A stretch of 27,072 bases of DNA from MGOM01 sp035455265 (lineage in GTDB: Bacteria > Chloroflexota > Anaerolineae > Anaerolineales > E44-bin32), in the NCBI GenBank assembly GCA_035455265.1, contig DATIFK010000066.1, positions 1-27,072 of the forward strand, written 5' to 3'. The notes beneath the pieces are model-generated. The model had not been told where the DNA came from and did not search any database. It saw only the letters and a list, made by a program, of their open reading frames with translations. The translations under genes were made by a program, and so were the position numbers. How positions within the stretch are numbered: the first letter of the stretch is position 1; every line of letters begins with the position of its first letter. Shown piece after piece: positions 7,609 to 15,088 of the stretch.

Positions 7609-9951
7609 CTATGCCGCTTCGGGTTCGGTCGATGGCAAGCTGGCCGTCTCGAACCGAGTGCCACACTTGGTGCAAACGGCGTGGTCGCGGTTGTCGACCG
7701 TCAGCATCCCGCCGCAATTCGGACATGGCGCCGGCAGCGGCCTCTTCCAGCTTGTGAAGTCGCACGCCGGGTAGTTGGCACACCCGTAGAAGATGCGGCC
7801 GCGCCGCGTGCGGCGCTCCACGAGGTCTCCCCCATCCTGCGGGCAGCGCACGCCGATCTTCTCCAGCCATGGTTCGGTATAGCGGCAGGACGGGAAGTTC
7901 GAACAACCGATGAACTTGCCGTAGCGCCCATGGCGAACGACCAGCGGGTGCCCCGACTCCGGGCACAGACGGTCGAGGAGCTCAGGTTCCGCTTTCATCT
8001 CCGGAATGGCGGCCGTCGCCCGCTCCACCTGCTCGGCGAACGGCAGGTAGAACTCGCGCACGACTTCCGCCCACGGCCGTGTGCCGTCGGCGATCTCGTC
8101 CAGCTCCTCTTCCATTCGTGCCGTGAAGCCCAGGTCCACGATGCCGGGGAAGTGTTCGACGATGAGATCGTTCACGGTTTCGCCGATGTCCGAGGGAATC
8201 AGCCGCTTGCTGGCGCGGCGGACGTAGCCGCGATCCTGCAACGTGCCCAGGATGGGCGCGTAGGTCGACGGCCGTCCGATCCCATTCTCCTCGAGGGCCT
8301 TGACGAGGCTGGCTTCGGTGTAGCGCGCCGGCGGCTGCGTGAAGTGCTGGTCGGGATGGACTTCGAGCAACGCCACCGGATCTCCCTCCGCCAGATCCGG
8401 AAGCTGCGCCAGGCGGTCCTCGTCGTCACCGCCAGCCTCCGCATCTCCGTTCTCCGCCGGAGCGTCCTCGTAGACCTCCAGGAAGCCAGCGAAGCGCTGC
8501 GTCGAACCGGCCAACCGGAACAGGTAGCGGTGCGCGGGCGAGCTCCCGTCGATGTCCACGGTCAACGTGTCGTACTCCGCCGGCGTCATTTGCGAAGCGA
8601 CAAAGCGTTTCCAGATCAGGGCATACAGGCGCAGCTGTTCCTTCGACAGGTAGTCGACGACCGACTCAGGGGTCCTTCGCACCGATGTCGGGCGAATCGC
8701 CTCGTGGGCCTCCTGGGCGCCGCGGGCGCGGGCCCGGTAGATCGGCGGCTCGTCCGGCACGTAGGCCCGGGCGAATCGCTCCTGAAGGTACTGCCTCGCT
8801 TCCGCTTGCGCCTGCTCGGACACCTGAGTCGAATCCGTGCGCATGTAGGTGATCAGACCGACGGCTTCGCCGCCGCCGATCTCAACGCCCTCATAGAGCT
8901 GTTGCGCCACGGCCATGGTCTTGCGCGCCGTGAAGCCGAGGCGGCGGCTGGCATCTTGCTGCAGCGTGCTGGTCGTGAAGGGCGCGTTCGGCCGGCGCTG
9001 ACGCGTGCCGCGCTTGACGTTGGAAACCCGCCAGCCCGCCGTCCGGACATCCTCGACGATCGGGCGGACAGCCGCCTCCGATTCGAACTGCGGAGGCTCG
9101 CCATCCAGGCGAGCCAGCCGGGCCCGGAACGCCGGAGGCTTGGCCTCGTCGAGAAAGTCGGCTTCGATCGTCCAGTACTCCTTAGGGACGAACGCGCGCA
9201 TTTCGCGTTCGCGATCGACGACCAGCCGCAGAGCGACCGACTGAACCCGGCCCGCCGACAGCCTTCCCCGTACCTTCTCCCACAACAGAGGACTCAGACT
9301 GTACCCAACCAGTCGATCCAGCACCCGCCGCGCCTGCTGCGCGTCGACCAGGTGCATGTCGATGCCGCGCGGATGGCGGAACGCTTCCCCGATGGCCGGT
9401 TCGGTGATCTCGTGAAAGACCACACGGCGAGCCTGATCGGGCTCGATCCCTGTCGCTTCCAGCAGATGCCAAGCGATCGCCTCGCCCTCCCGGTCGGGGT
9501 CGGTCGCCAGGAAGACTTCCCCGGCCCGTGCCACCTCCGTCTTCAACCCTTTGACGACGTCGCGCTTCTCTTTCGGCACGCGGTACTCGGGAGTGAAGTT
9601 GTTGTCCACATCGACCGAGAGCCGAGAGCGCAGCAGGTCACGCACGTGGCCGACCGAGGCCCGGACGGTGTAGCCCTTGCCCAGGAACCGGCCCACGGTT
9701 CGCGCTTTCGCCGGCGACTCGACGATCACCAGTCGACCACCCTTGCGCTTGCGGCGGCGCTCGCTCGGCTTGGCAGCCCTTGCCGGTGGAGGCGTCAGGC
9801 CCTCATGCGCCGGGGTCCGCCCCATGCGGAACAGGCGCGTGCCGCAGACCGGGCAAACGCCGGCGGTCGCCGGTGTTCCGGCGGAGGTGAAGGTCGGTTG
9901 CGGATCCGCCATCGTCCGCTTGACTTTGCACTTGACGCAATACGCTTCCAC
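7609..9951 (-). CDS. topA: DNA topoisomerase I with N-terminal DUF5679-type zinc module
   Basis: 780 aa type IA topoisomerase, which relaxes negative supercoils. It begins with a four-cysteine module (C5, C8, C33, C36: YCVKCK ... CPVCG) matching DUF5679, then a basic linker (about 57-72). The Toprim domain follows (VIVESPAKA; DPDREGE at 151-157), then the catalytic tyrosine in GLITYMRTDST (Tyr369) and C-terminal zinc ribbons from about residue 675. In the first of these the usual second cysteine is replaced (LCPESGHP); later ones are intact (CPNCGG, CTKCG). Start is GTG at 9951, which shares a base with the manC stop (TAGTG) and has GGGAG at proper spacing. A Met 13 codons later would cut the cysteine module and is less likely. 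Last gene of dprA-manC-topA. Confidence 0.96.
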   Translation of the reverse strand: MEAYCVKCKVKRTMADPQPTFTSAGTPATAGVCPVCGTRLFRMGRTPAHEGLTPPPARAAKPSERRRKRKGGRLVIVESPAKARTVGRFLGKGYTVRASVGHVRDLLRSRLSVDVDNNFTPEYRVPKEKRDVVKGLKTEVARAGEVFLATDPDREGEAIAWHLLEATGIEPDQARRVVFHEITEPAIGEAFRHPRGIDMHLVDAQQARRVLDRLVGYSLSPLLWEKVRGRLSAGRVQSVALRLVVDREREMRAFVPKEYWTIEADFLDEAKPPAFRARLARLDGEPPQFESEAAVRPIVEDVRTAGWRVSNVKRGTRQRRPNAPFTTSTLQQDASRRLGFTARKTMAVAQQLYEGVEIGGGEAVGLITYMRTDSTQVSEQAQAEARQYLQERFARAYVPDEPPIYRARARGAQEAHEAIRPTSVRRTPESVVDYLSKEQLRLYALIWKRFVASQMTPAEYDTLTVDIDGSSPAHRYLFRLAGSTQRFAGFLEVYEDAPAENGDAEAGGDDEDRLAQLPDLAEGDPVALLEVHPDQHFTQPPARYTEASLVKALEENGIGRPSTYAPILGTLQDRGYVRRASKRLIPSDIGETVNDLIVEHFPGIVDLGFTARMEEELDEIADGTRPWAEVVREFYLPFAEQVERATAAIPEMKAEPELLDRLCPESGHPLVVRHGRYGKFIGCSNFPSCRYTEPWLEKIGVRCPQDGGDLVERRTRRGRIFYGCANYPACDFTSWKRPLPAPCPNCGGMLTVDNRDHAVCTKCGTRFETASLPSTEPEAA

Positions 9952-11066
9952 TAGGTCTCCCAGACCAGATACGAATCCATACCGTGTTCCCGCAACCGCT
10001 CGACCAGTTCCCGCACCTCGGCGGCCCTGTCCCGCGGGCACACCAACAAGGCATCGGGCGTGTCGACGACGATCAGGTCCTCGGCGCCTATCAACGCGAC
10101 CAACTTCGGCTTCTCCCCTGGCCCTCGCTCCTGACCGAGTAGGAGCACCCCATGGGAGTCCACCACGAGTGAGGCCGGGGCCTCGACGGCGTTGCCGTCC
10201 GCATCGCGGTGGCGTAGCTCATACAGGCGGTCCCAGCTGCCGATGTCGGCCCACATCAGATCGGTCGCCATCACGACGGCCACATTCTCGGCGTGCTCCA
10301 TGACCCCGTAGTCAATCGTCTGCGGGGCCAGCGAAGACCATTCCTTGCGCAGAACAACATCCGCGCCCGGCGTCCCTGACGCGGCATCGATCCTAGTGAG
10401 GGCTGCCCGCAGGTCCGGCATCCAACGATCGATCTCCTCGAGCAGCCGCTCGACCCGCCACACGAACATGCCGGAATTCCAGGTGTGTCGACCATCCTGA
10501 ACGTAGCCCTGTGCGATCTCGGGAGCCGGCTTCTCCGTGAAATGAAGGACACGCCGCGCCTCGACCCCACGGAAGGTCCCCAGGGACTCGCCGGCCTCGA
10601 TATAGCCGTAACCGGTGTCAGCGTACGTTGGCGGGACACCAAGTGTCACCAGGGCCCCGGTCGTCGCCGCCTCGACCGCGCCCGCCAGCAGTTCTCGCAG
10701 GCGGTCGGCACGGCCGATGTAGTGGTCGGCCGTGACACACACCATGATGCTCTCCGGATTTGTGCGCGCAAGCACCGAGGCGGCCAACCCGATCACCGCG
10801 GCTGTGCCCTTGGCGGCGGGCTCCGCCAGATAGGAAAGGCCGGGCCGGTCAACGGCCTGCTCACGAAGCGACGGAAGCATGTCTTCCGGCGCCGCCACAA
10901 GAATGTGTTCGGCCGGGAGCCAGGGCGTCAGCCGGTCGATTGCCATCTGAAACAGGCTTCGATCCCCCAGCAGCCGCAGAAGCTGCTTCGGGCGATCCAG
11001 GCGCGACAGGGGCCAAAGTCGCGTGCCGCCGCCGCCGGCCATCACGAGAGCATAGATGTCGCTCAC
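9951..11066 (-). CDS. manC: Mannose-1-phosphate guanylyltransferase (GDP-mannose pyrophosphorylase)
   Basis: 371 aa nucleotidyltransferase making GDP-mannose from mannose-1-phosphate and GTP for glycan and capsule synthesis. Seen: the nucleotide-binding loop MAGGGGTRLWPLSRLDRPKQLL near the N-terminus, EPAAKGTAAVIGLAA, the VTADHYI metal region, DTGYGYIE, FTEKP, WNSGMFVW, and DIGSWDRLYEL near the end. It is the short form without the fused C-terminal phosphomannose isomerase domain. Start is GTG at 11066, overlapping the dprA TGA (GTGA). Its TAG overlaps the topA GTG. The placement between DNA-processing genes says little about function and probably reflects a compact housekeeping operon. NDP-hexose pyrophosphorylases of other specificity are an alternative but the motif set fits ManC. 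Confidence 0.92.
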   Translation of the reverse strand: MSDIYALVMAGGGGTRLWPLSRLDRPKQLLRLLGDRSLFQMAIDRLTPWLPAEHILVAAPEDMLPSLREQAVDRPGLSYLAEPAAKGTAAVIGLAASVLARTNPESIMVCVTADHYIGRADRLRELLAGAVEAATTGALVTLGVPPTYADTGYGYIEAGESLGTFRGVEARRVLHFTEKPAPEIAQGYVQDGRHTWNSGMFVWRVERLLEEIDRWMPDLRAALTRIDAASGTPGADVVLRKEWSSLAPQTIDYGVMEHAENVAVVMATDLMWADIGSWDRLYELRHRDADGNAVEAPASLVVDSHGVLLLGQERGPGEKPKLVALIGAEDLIVVDTPDALLVCPRDRAAEVRELVERLREHGMDSYLVWET

Positions 11067-12172
11067 AGGCCCTGGCCCTCTGCAGATGCTCCGCTTCGAA
11101 CGTAGTTCATGGCCCCGACGTGGGTCACGAGGCCTTTGAGTTCCAGCATCGCCAAGGCAGCCGTCACCTCCGGCACAGTCCTGCCGGCGAGTGCGACAAC
11201 CTCGTCGATGTGTGATGGTTCAGATCCCAGACACCCAAGGACGGCGCGCTCGATCGGATCATCCGTTTCTGCGGCGGCCGGCGGCATGTTCAACGGAACG
11301 TAGCCGGATTCCAGTGACTTCAGCACGTCTTCCGGAGCCAGCATCGGCGCCGCCCCGTCCTGAATCAGTCGGTTCGTGCCGCGGCTGGCTCGATGGTAGA
11401 TACTTCCGGGAACGGCAAACACATCGCGTCCTTGATCGGCGGCGAAGCGGGCGGTGATCAGAGCCCCGCTCTCCTCGCCGGCCTCGACCACGACCACCGC
11501 CCGGGCCAGGCCCGAGATGATGCGGTTGCGTGGCGGGAAGTTGGCCGCCTCCGGTCGCGTTCCGAGCGCGTAGTCGCTCAGGAGCGCGCCGTGCTCGACG
11601 ATCTCTTCCGCCAATTGCCGGTGCTCCGCCGGGTAGATCTGGTCGAGACCCGACCCCAGGATTGCCATCGTACGGCCGCCCGCTTCGAGGGCGGCACGGT
11701 GGGAGATGGCGTCGATGCCTCGCGCCAGACCGGAAACCACGGTCACGCCGTGGACCGCGAGGGCCGCGGCGAGGTCGCGCGCAACGCTCTGCCCGTAGGG
11801 AGTCGGCGTTCGGGTACCGACAACGGCAACTGCCCGGTCGTCCGCTGGAACAAGGCGCCCCCGAAGGTAGATAACTGGAGGAGCGTGGGGCGCCTGGCGA
11901 AGCTGACGCGGGTAGGACTCGTCCAACCACGTGACGACCTCGACGCCGGCTTTCTCGAGGCGAGCCATCTCAACGTCGAGATCGCATGCGGCGCGCGCCT
12001 CGAGGAGGCGCTGCACGGCCAGCGGGCCGATCCCGCTCGCCACGAGCGCCTGAGGAGACGCGTTCCAAGCAGACTCGAGGTCACCGAAACGTTCCAACAA
12101 CGAGGCAAAGCGAACGGCTCCGATTCCATGAACACGGTTGAAAGCCACCCAGTAGCGCTTCATATCCCCCAT
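11063..12172 (-). CDS. dprA: DNA-processing protein DprA
   Basis: 369 aa. DprA loads RecA on incoming single-stranded DNA during natural transformation. The N-terminal SAM-like helical region (NRVHGIGAVRFASLLERFG) is followed by the extended Rossmann core with VAVVGTRTPTPYGQSVARDLA, VVSGLARGIDAISHRAAL, GSGLDQIYPAEH and FPPRNRIISGLA, then AGEESGALITARFAADQGRDVFAVPG. The C-terminal winged-helix domain (about 300-360, DEVVALAGRTVPEVTAALAML) is present. I chose ATG 12172 because GGAG lies 7 nt upstream; ATG 12163 is possible, while the longer reading to 12217 has no support. A promoter at 12208-12237 precedes it. Its stop overlaps manC. Presence suggests competence potential, though no com genes are in the window. 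Confidence 0.94.
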   Translation of the reverse strand: MGDMKRYWVAFNRVHGIGAVRFASLLERFGDLESAWNASPQALVASGIGPLAVQRLLEARAACDLDVEMARLEKAGVEVVTWLDESYPRQLRQAPHAPPVIYLRGRLVPADDRAVAVVGTRTPTPYGQSVARDLAAALAVHGVTVVSGLARGIDAISHRAALEAGGRTMAILGSGLDQIYPAEHRQLAEEIVEHGALLSDYALGTRPEAANFPPRNRIISGLARAVVVVEAGEESGALITARFAADQGRDVFAVPGSIYHRASRGTNRLIQDGAAPMLAPEDVLKSLESGYVPLNMPPAAAETDDPIERAVLGCLGSEPSHIDEVVALAGRTVPEVTAALAMLELKGLVTHVGAMNYVRSGASAEGQGL

Positions 12173-12207
12173 GGTGGCGCTCCGGCCTTCGGGCAGAAAG
12201 ACGGTAG

Positions 12208-12237
12208 AGATTACCACGCCGATTCCGCGGGTGTCAA
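12208..12237 (-). promoter_or_regulatory. Promoter of dprA-manC-topA
   Basis: On the minus strand TTGACA (12237-12232), 18 nt, TAATCT (12213-12208). The -35 is perfect, the -10 weak. It lies between the tRNA-Asp terminator and dprA. Confidence 0.5.
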
Positions 12238-12268
12238 GCAGGCCGCGGACGTGCCCGTCTCCGGCATG

Positions 12269-12294
12269 AAACCGCCCGGTCTTCGACCGGGCGG
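12269..12294 (-). terminator. Rho-independent terminator after tRNA-Asp
   Basis: On the minus strand CCGCCCGGTC, loop GAA, GACCGGGCGG, then TTT: a perfect 10-bp GC-rich stem starting 2 nt after the tRNA CCA end. Confidence 0.82.
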
Positions 12295-12296
12295 AC

Positions 12297-12373
12297 TGGC
12301 GGGGATGAAGGGATTCGAACCCTCGGTCTCTGCCTTGACAGGGCAGCGTGTTAGGCCGCTACACCACACCCCC
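12297..12373 (-). tRNA. tRNA-Asp (anticodon GTC)
   Basis: 77 nt with encoded CCA. The acceptor arms GGGGGTG and CATCCCC pair along 7 bp (one G-U), the discriminator is G73 as expected for tRNA-Asp, the anticodon arm is CTGCC / CTGTCAA / GGCAG with GTC at positions 34-36, and the T loop is TTCGAAT. A promoter lies immediately upstream and a terminator directly downstream. Confidence 0.97.
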
Positions 12374-12384
12374 GTGCGCGCCGA

Positions 12385-12414
12385 AGTCTACCATAGCGGG
12401 AAGAACAGTGTCCA
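12385..12414 (-). promoter_or_regulatory. Promoter of tRNA-Asp
   Basis: On the minus strand TGGACA (12414-12409), 18 nt, TAGACT (12390-12385), 11 nt before the first tRNA base. The -35 hexamer is supplied by a copy of the CACTGGACACTG repeat. Confidence 0.5.
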
Positions 12415-12478
12415 GTGGTCAGTGCCCATCTGCCAGTGTCCAGTGGCCAGTGGTCAGAGGTCGGCGGCCAGTGGTCAT
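12406..12478. repeat. Degenerate tandem repeat, unit CCAGTGGTCAGTG-like
   Basis: Several imperfect copies of a 12-14 nt unit (variants CCAGTGGTCAGTG, CCAGTGTCCAGTGG, CCAGTGGTCAGAGG, CCAGTGGTCATCC) lie between ltaE and tRNA-Asp. A further copy on the opposite side (GCTGACCACTG, 12551-12561) falls within the last codons of ltaE. No direct repeat/unique spacer order is present, so it is not CRISPR. Confidence 0.75.
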
Positions 12479-12540
12479 CCTTCAGGTACGAGGCACAAAC
12501 CCTTGGGGGCGCTTCTCCTTTGACCTTCCTGGCTGGCAAC

Positions 12541-13590
12541 TCACCCTTCACCGCTGACCACTGCTTTCCGTACGGCGTCGATGGCGCGCTCCACACCCTC
12601 ATCATCGATGTCGTTGTGGGTCACAAGGCGGATCCGGCGCGGCCCGACGGCGTGAATCCAGATGGCATCTGCTGCCATGGCCTTCTCCATGCCGGCCCCG
12701 TCCAGCGGAGCCTCGGCGGCGAGGGAGAAGTAGACCATGTTCGTCGCCGGCGCATCCGTCTCGAGAGCGACGCCGGGGATGCTTCGCAGCCCCTCCGCCA
12801 GGCGCCGGGCGCGGCGATGATCCTCCGCCAACCGCTGGGTCATCGTTTCCAGGGCGACGATCCCCGCCGCGGCAATCACACCGACCTGGCGCATCCCCCC
12901 ACCCAGCTGCTTCCGCATTCGGCGGGCTCGCTGGATGAACTCGCCGCTGCCGACCAGCATTGAGCCCACCGGCGCGGCCAGTCCCTTCGACAAACAGAAC
13001 ATGACGGAATCAGCCGCCGCGGCCAATTCCTTTGCCTCGACACCCGTCGCCGCGGCGGCGTTGAAGATACGCGCTCCATCCAGGTGCAGGCGTAGACCGT
13101 GGTCGCGCGCCAGCGCTCCCACACGGCGGGTGTACTCGGCTGTCAGGGCAACGCCTCCACACCGGTTGTGGGTGTTCTCGAGGCAGATCAACCGCGTGAT
13201 CGGGAAGTGCACGTCGTCGGTGCGTATCGCTTCTTCGATCCCACGCAAAGGCAGCGTACCGTCGGGGTTGGTCAGGACGGTTCGCGGATGGACGCCTCCG
13301 AGGGCAGCGATCCCGCCCGCTTCGTACATGAACGTATGGCACTGGTCGCCCAGGATGGCTTCGTCGCCTCGACCGCAATGGGACAGCACCGCCGCCAGAT
13401 TGCCCATGGTGCCGGAAGGAACGAAGAGAGCCGCCTCCTTGCCCAGCCGCTCGGCCGCCATCGTCTGTAACCGGTTCACCGTCGGGTCATCGCCAAACAC
13501 ATCGTCGCCGACTTCGGCCCTGGCCATGGCCTCGCGCATCGCCGGCGTCGGTTGAGTGACCGTGTCCGACCGGAGATCGACGATCCTCAT
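12541..13590 (-). CDS. ltaE: Low-specificity L-threonine aldolase
   Basis: 349 aa PLP fold-type I enzyme cleaving L-threonine and L-allo-threonine to glycine and acetaldehyde. Landmarks: the family start VDLRSDTVTQPTPAMREAM, VGDDVFGDDPTVNRLQ, FVPSGTMGNLAA, CLENTHNRCGG, the PLP-aspartate in LHLDGARIFNAA, and the Schiff-base lysine Lys202 in MFCLSKGLAAPVGSM. Start at ATG 13590: GGGAGG lies 7 nt upstream; the nine extra codons to 13617 are unlike the family. It begins 4 nt after the rluD stop, making it the last protein gene of the Ile T-box operon. The final residues (VVSGEG) are written in DNA that matches the CAGTGGTCAG repeat family. Confidence 0.95.
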   Translation of the reverse strand: MRIVDLRSDTVTQPTPAMREAMARAEVGDDVFGDDPTVNRLQTMAAERLGKEAALFVPSGTMGNLAAVLSHCGRGDEAILGDQCHTFMYEAGGIAALGGVHPRTVLTNPDGTLPLRGIEEAIRTDDVHFPITRLICLENTHNRCGGVALTAEYTRRVGALARDHGLRLHLDGARIFNAAAATGVEAKELAAAADSVMFCLSKGLAAPVGSMLVGSGEFIQRARRMRKQLGGGMRQVGVIAAAGIVALETMTQRLAEDHRRARRLAEGLRSIPGVALETDAPATNMVYFSLAAEAPLDGAGMEKAMAADAIWIHAVGPRRIRLVTHNDIDDEGVERAIDAVRKAVVSGEG

Positions 13591-13594
13591 GAGA

Positions 13595-14527
13595 CTACCT
13601 CCCAACCCGGGTCTCACGCAGCCATGCGAGCACCCGACGGAAGTCCTGTGGCAGGGGCGCTTCGAAGCGGCGCGGTTGGCTTTCGTCCGGCAGAGTCAAC
13701 TCCAGAGTCGAGGCATGCAGCATCTGACGGCCGACGGGCAGGCTCGGGGTCTTCCGGCCGTAGACCGTGTCGCCAGTCACCGGGCAGCCGAGGAACGCCA
13801 GGTGAACACGAATCTGATGCGTCCGGCCCGTCTCGGGTTCGACCCGAAGCAAGGAATGATCCGCGAAGGACTCCTCGACGGTGTAGGTCGTGATCGCGGC
13901 GCGGCCTCGCTTGGCGGGGACGATCGCCATTCGGACACGAGAGCGTGAGTCCCTCCCGAGCGGGGCCTCGATTCGGCCCCTCTCCGTTGGGGGATGACCG
14001 TCGACAATTGCCAGGTAGGTCTTCTTGACCTCGCGTGAACGGAATGCCTCCTGGAGCGCCGCGTGGGCTCGATCGGTCTTGGCTACCAGAATCACGCCCG
14101 AGGTGTCGCGGTCGAGGCGATGGACGATTCCCGGCCGCTGGACGCCGCCGACGCCGGCGAGTCCCGGGGCGTGGGCCAAGACTGCGTGCACCAGCGTCCC
14201 GTGATCGTGTCCCGGCGACGGATGGACGACCATGCCCGGCGGCTTGTTCACCGCCACGACGGCCTCGTCCTCATAAAGGATCTCGAGCGGGATAGGCTCC
14301 GGCGATAGACCGGAGGGTTCGGGCGGCGGGACGTCGACCGAGATGGCCTCCCCGCCCTCGAGGCGGAGGCCGGGCCTGCCGCCTGCCACTCCGTCCACCA
14401 GCACTCGGCCGGCGCGAATCAGCGCTTGAATACGAGTGCGTGAAAGGGCCGGCAGCGCCTCGGCCACGACGCGATCCAATCGGCCGCCGCCGGCCGGCGC
14501 GTGCAGGGTTTGCGCCTGAGGCGTCAC
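13595..14527 (-). CDS. rluD: RluD-type 23S rRNA pseudouridine synthase
   Basis: 310 aa. An N-terminal S4 RNA-binding domain (about 16-60, LDRVVAEALPALSRTRIQALI) is followed by the RluA/RluD catalytic core: VNKPPGMVVHPSPGHDHGTL, the catalytic aspartate Asp139 in GIVHRLDRDTSG, the ETGRTHQIRVHLAFLG motif and GDTVYG. Members isomerise uridines in helix 69 or other sites of 23S rRNA; the exact site cannot be told. Start is GTG at 14527, overlapping the lspA TGA (GTGA), with GAGGAG about 11 nt upstream. A much longer reading on the same frame through lspA is an out-of-frame shadow. The lspA-rluD order is common in bacteria. Confidence 0.94.
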   Translation of the reverse strand: MTPQAQTLHAPAGGGRLDRVVAEALPALSRTRIQALIRAGRVLVDGVAGGRPGLRLEGGEAISVDVPPPEPSGLSPEPIPLEILYEDEAVVAVNKPPGMVVHPSPGHDHGTLVHAVLAHAPGLAGVGGVQRPGIVHRLDRDTSGVILVAKTDRAHAALQEAFRSREVKKTYLAIVDGHPPTERGRIEAPLGRDSRSRVRMAIVPAKRGRAAITTYTVEESFADHSLLRVEPETGRTHQIRVHLAFLGCPVTGDTVYGRKTPSLPVGRQMLHASTLELTLPDESQPRRFEAPLPQDFRRVLAWLRETRVGR

Positions 14528-15027
14528 ACGGAACCCGGCTCCTCGGGTGCGCCGGCCCGGTTTCTTCGCTCCTCGACCCACATGGCCGCCACCAGAAGAG
14601 CCACCCCGGCCGAGATGCACGAGTCGGCGACGTTGAAGACTGGGAAGGTGCCGATCGAGATGAAGTCCGTGACCGTTCCCACCAGGAGGCGGTCGATCAG
14701 GTTGCCGATTGCCCCCGCCAGCTGCAACGCCAAGGCCAACCTGAGGATCGGCTGGCCGCCGGGGATTCGTGGATAGTAGTAGATGATCGCCACCGACACG
14801 ATGATAGCGACGATAGTGAACGCCAGCCCGCCCGACGGGAAGATGCCAAAGGCCGCGCCGGTGTTGTTCCAGTGGATGATCCGAACATAGGGCGCCAGAC
14901 TTGGGATGGGCGACCAGATCTCGCCGACGGCCAGGCGGCTCCGCACCAGGTACTTGGTCCACTGATCGAGGGCGATCATCAAGCCAGCGATGCCGCTCAG
15001 GATCCAGTAGTCACGCGCACGCGTCAA
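14524..15027 (-). CDS. lspA: Prolipoprotein signal peptidase (signal peptidase II)
   Basis: 167 aa integral membrane aspartyl protease that removes signal peptides from lipid-modified prolipoproteins. Four TM segments are visible: ILSGIAGLMIALDQWTKYLV; AFTIVAIIVSVAIIYYY; LALALQLAGAIGNLIDRLLV; and CISAGVALLVAAMWV. Conserved motifs are DQWTKYL, NNTGAAFGIF, GAIGNLIDRL, TDFISIG and FNVADS; the two catalytic aspartates lie in NLIDR and NVADS. TTG at 15027 is chosen as start because GGAGGG lies 7 nt upstream and this gives the family length; no Met fits. It follows ileS by 61 nt and overlaps rluD. The lipoprotein encoded at 22370-23440 is a plausible client. Confidence 0.93.
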   Translation of the reverse strand: MTRARDYWILSGIAGLMIALDQWTKYLVRSRLAVGEIWSPIPSLAPYVRIIHWNNTGAAFGIFPSGGLAFTIVAIIVSVAIIYYYPRIPGGQPILRLALALQLAGAIGNLIDRLLVGTVTDFISIGTFPVFNVADSCISAGVALLVAAMWVEERRNRAGAPEEPGSV

Positions 15028-15088
15028 CAGTTGTCCCTCCAGGTCGTCTCGCCATTCTACCGTAGAGGGCCGTCGACGTCCGGGCGGG

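Noticed and set aside
7555..9954. 799-codon plus-strand open frame opposite topA
   Set aside because: Composition is shadow-like (Arg/Leu/Asp/His-rich), no domain is seen, and topA on the other strand is unmistakable from end to end.
12406..12478. Possible CRISPR array
   Set aside because: Units are 12-14 nt, imperfect and contiguous, without regular unique spacers or cas genes.
14528..14962. Long N-terminal extension of rluD
   Set aside because: It overlaps lspA in another frame; the GTG at 14527 with GTGA overlap gives the normal RluD length beginning just before the S4 domain.
15037..15045. Internal promoter before lspA (TAGAAT-like box in the ileS-lspA gap)
   Set aside because: No acceptable -35 at 16-18 nt; a single -10-like hexamer in a 61-nt gap is weak evidence.
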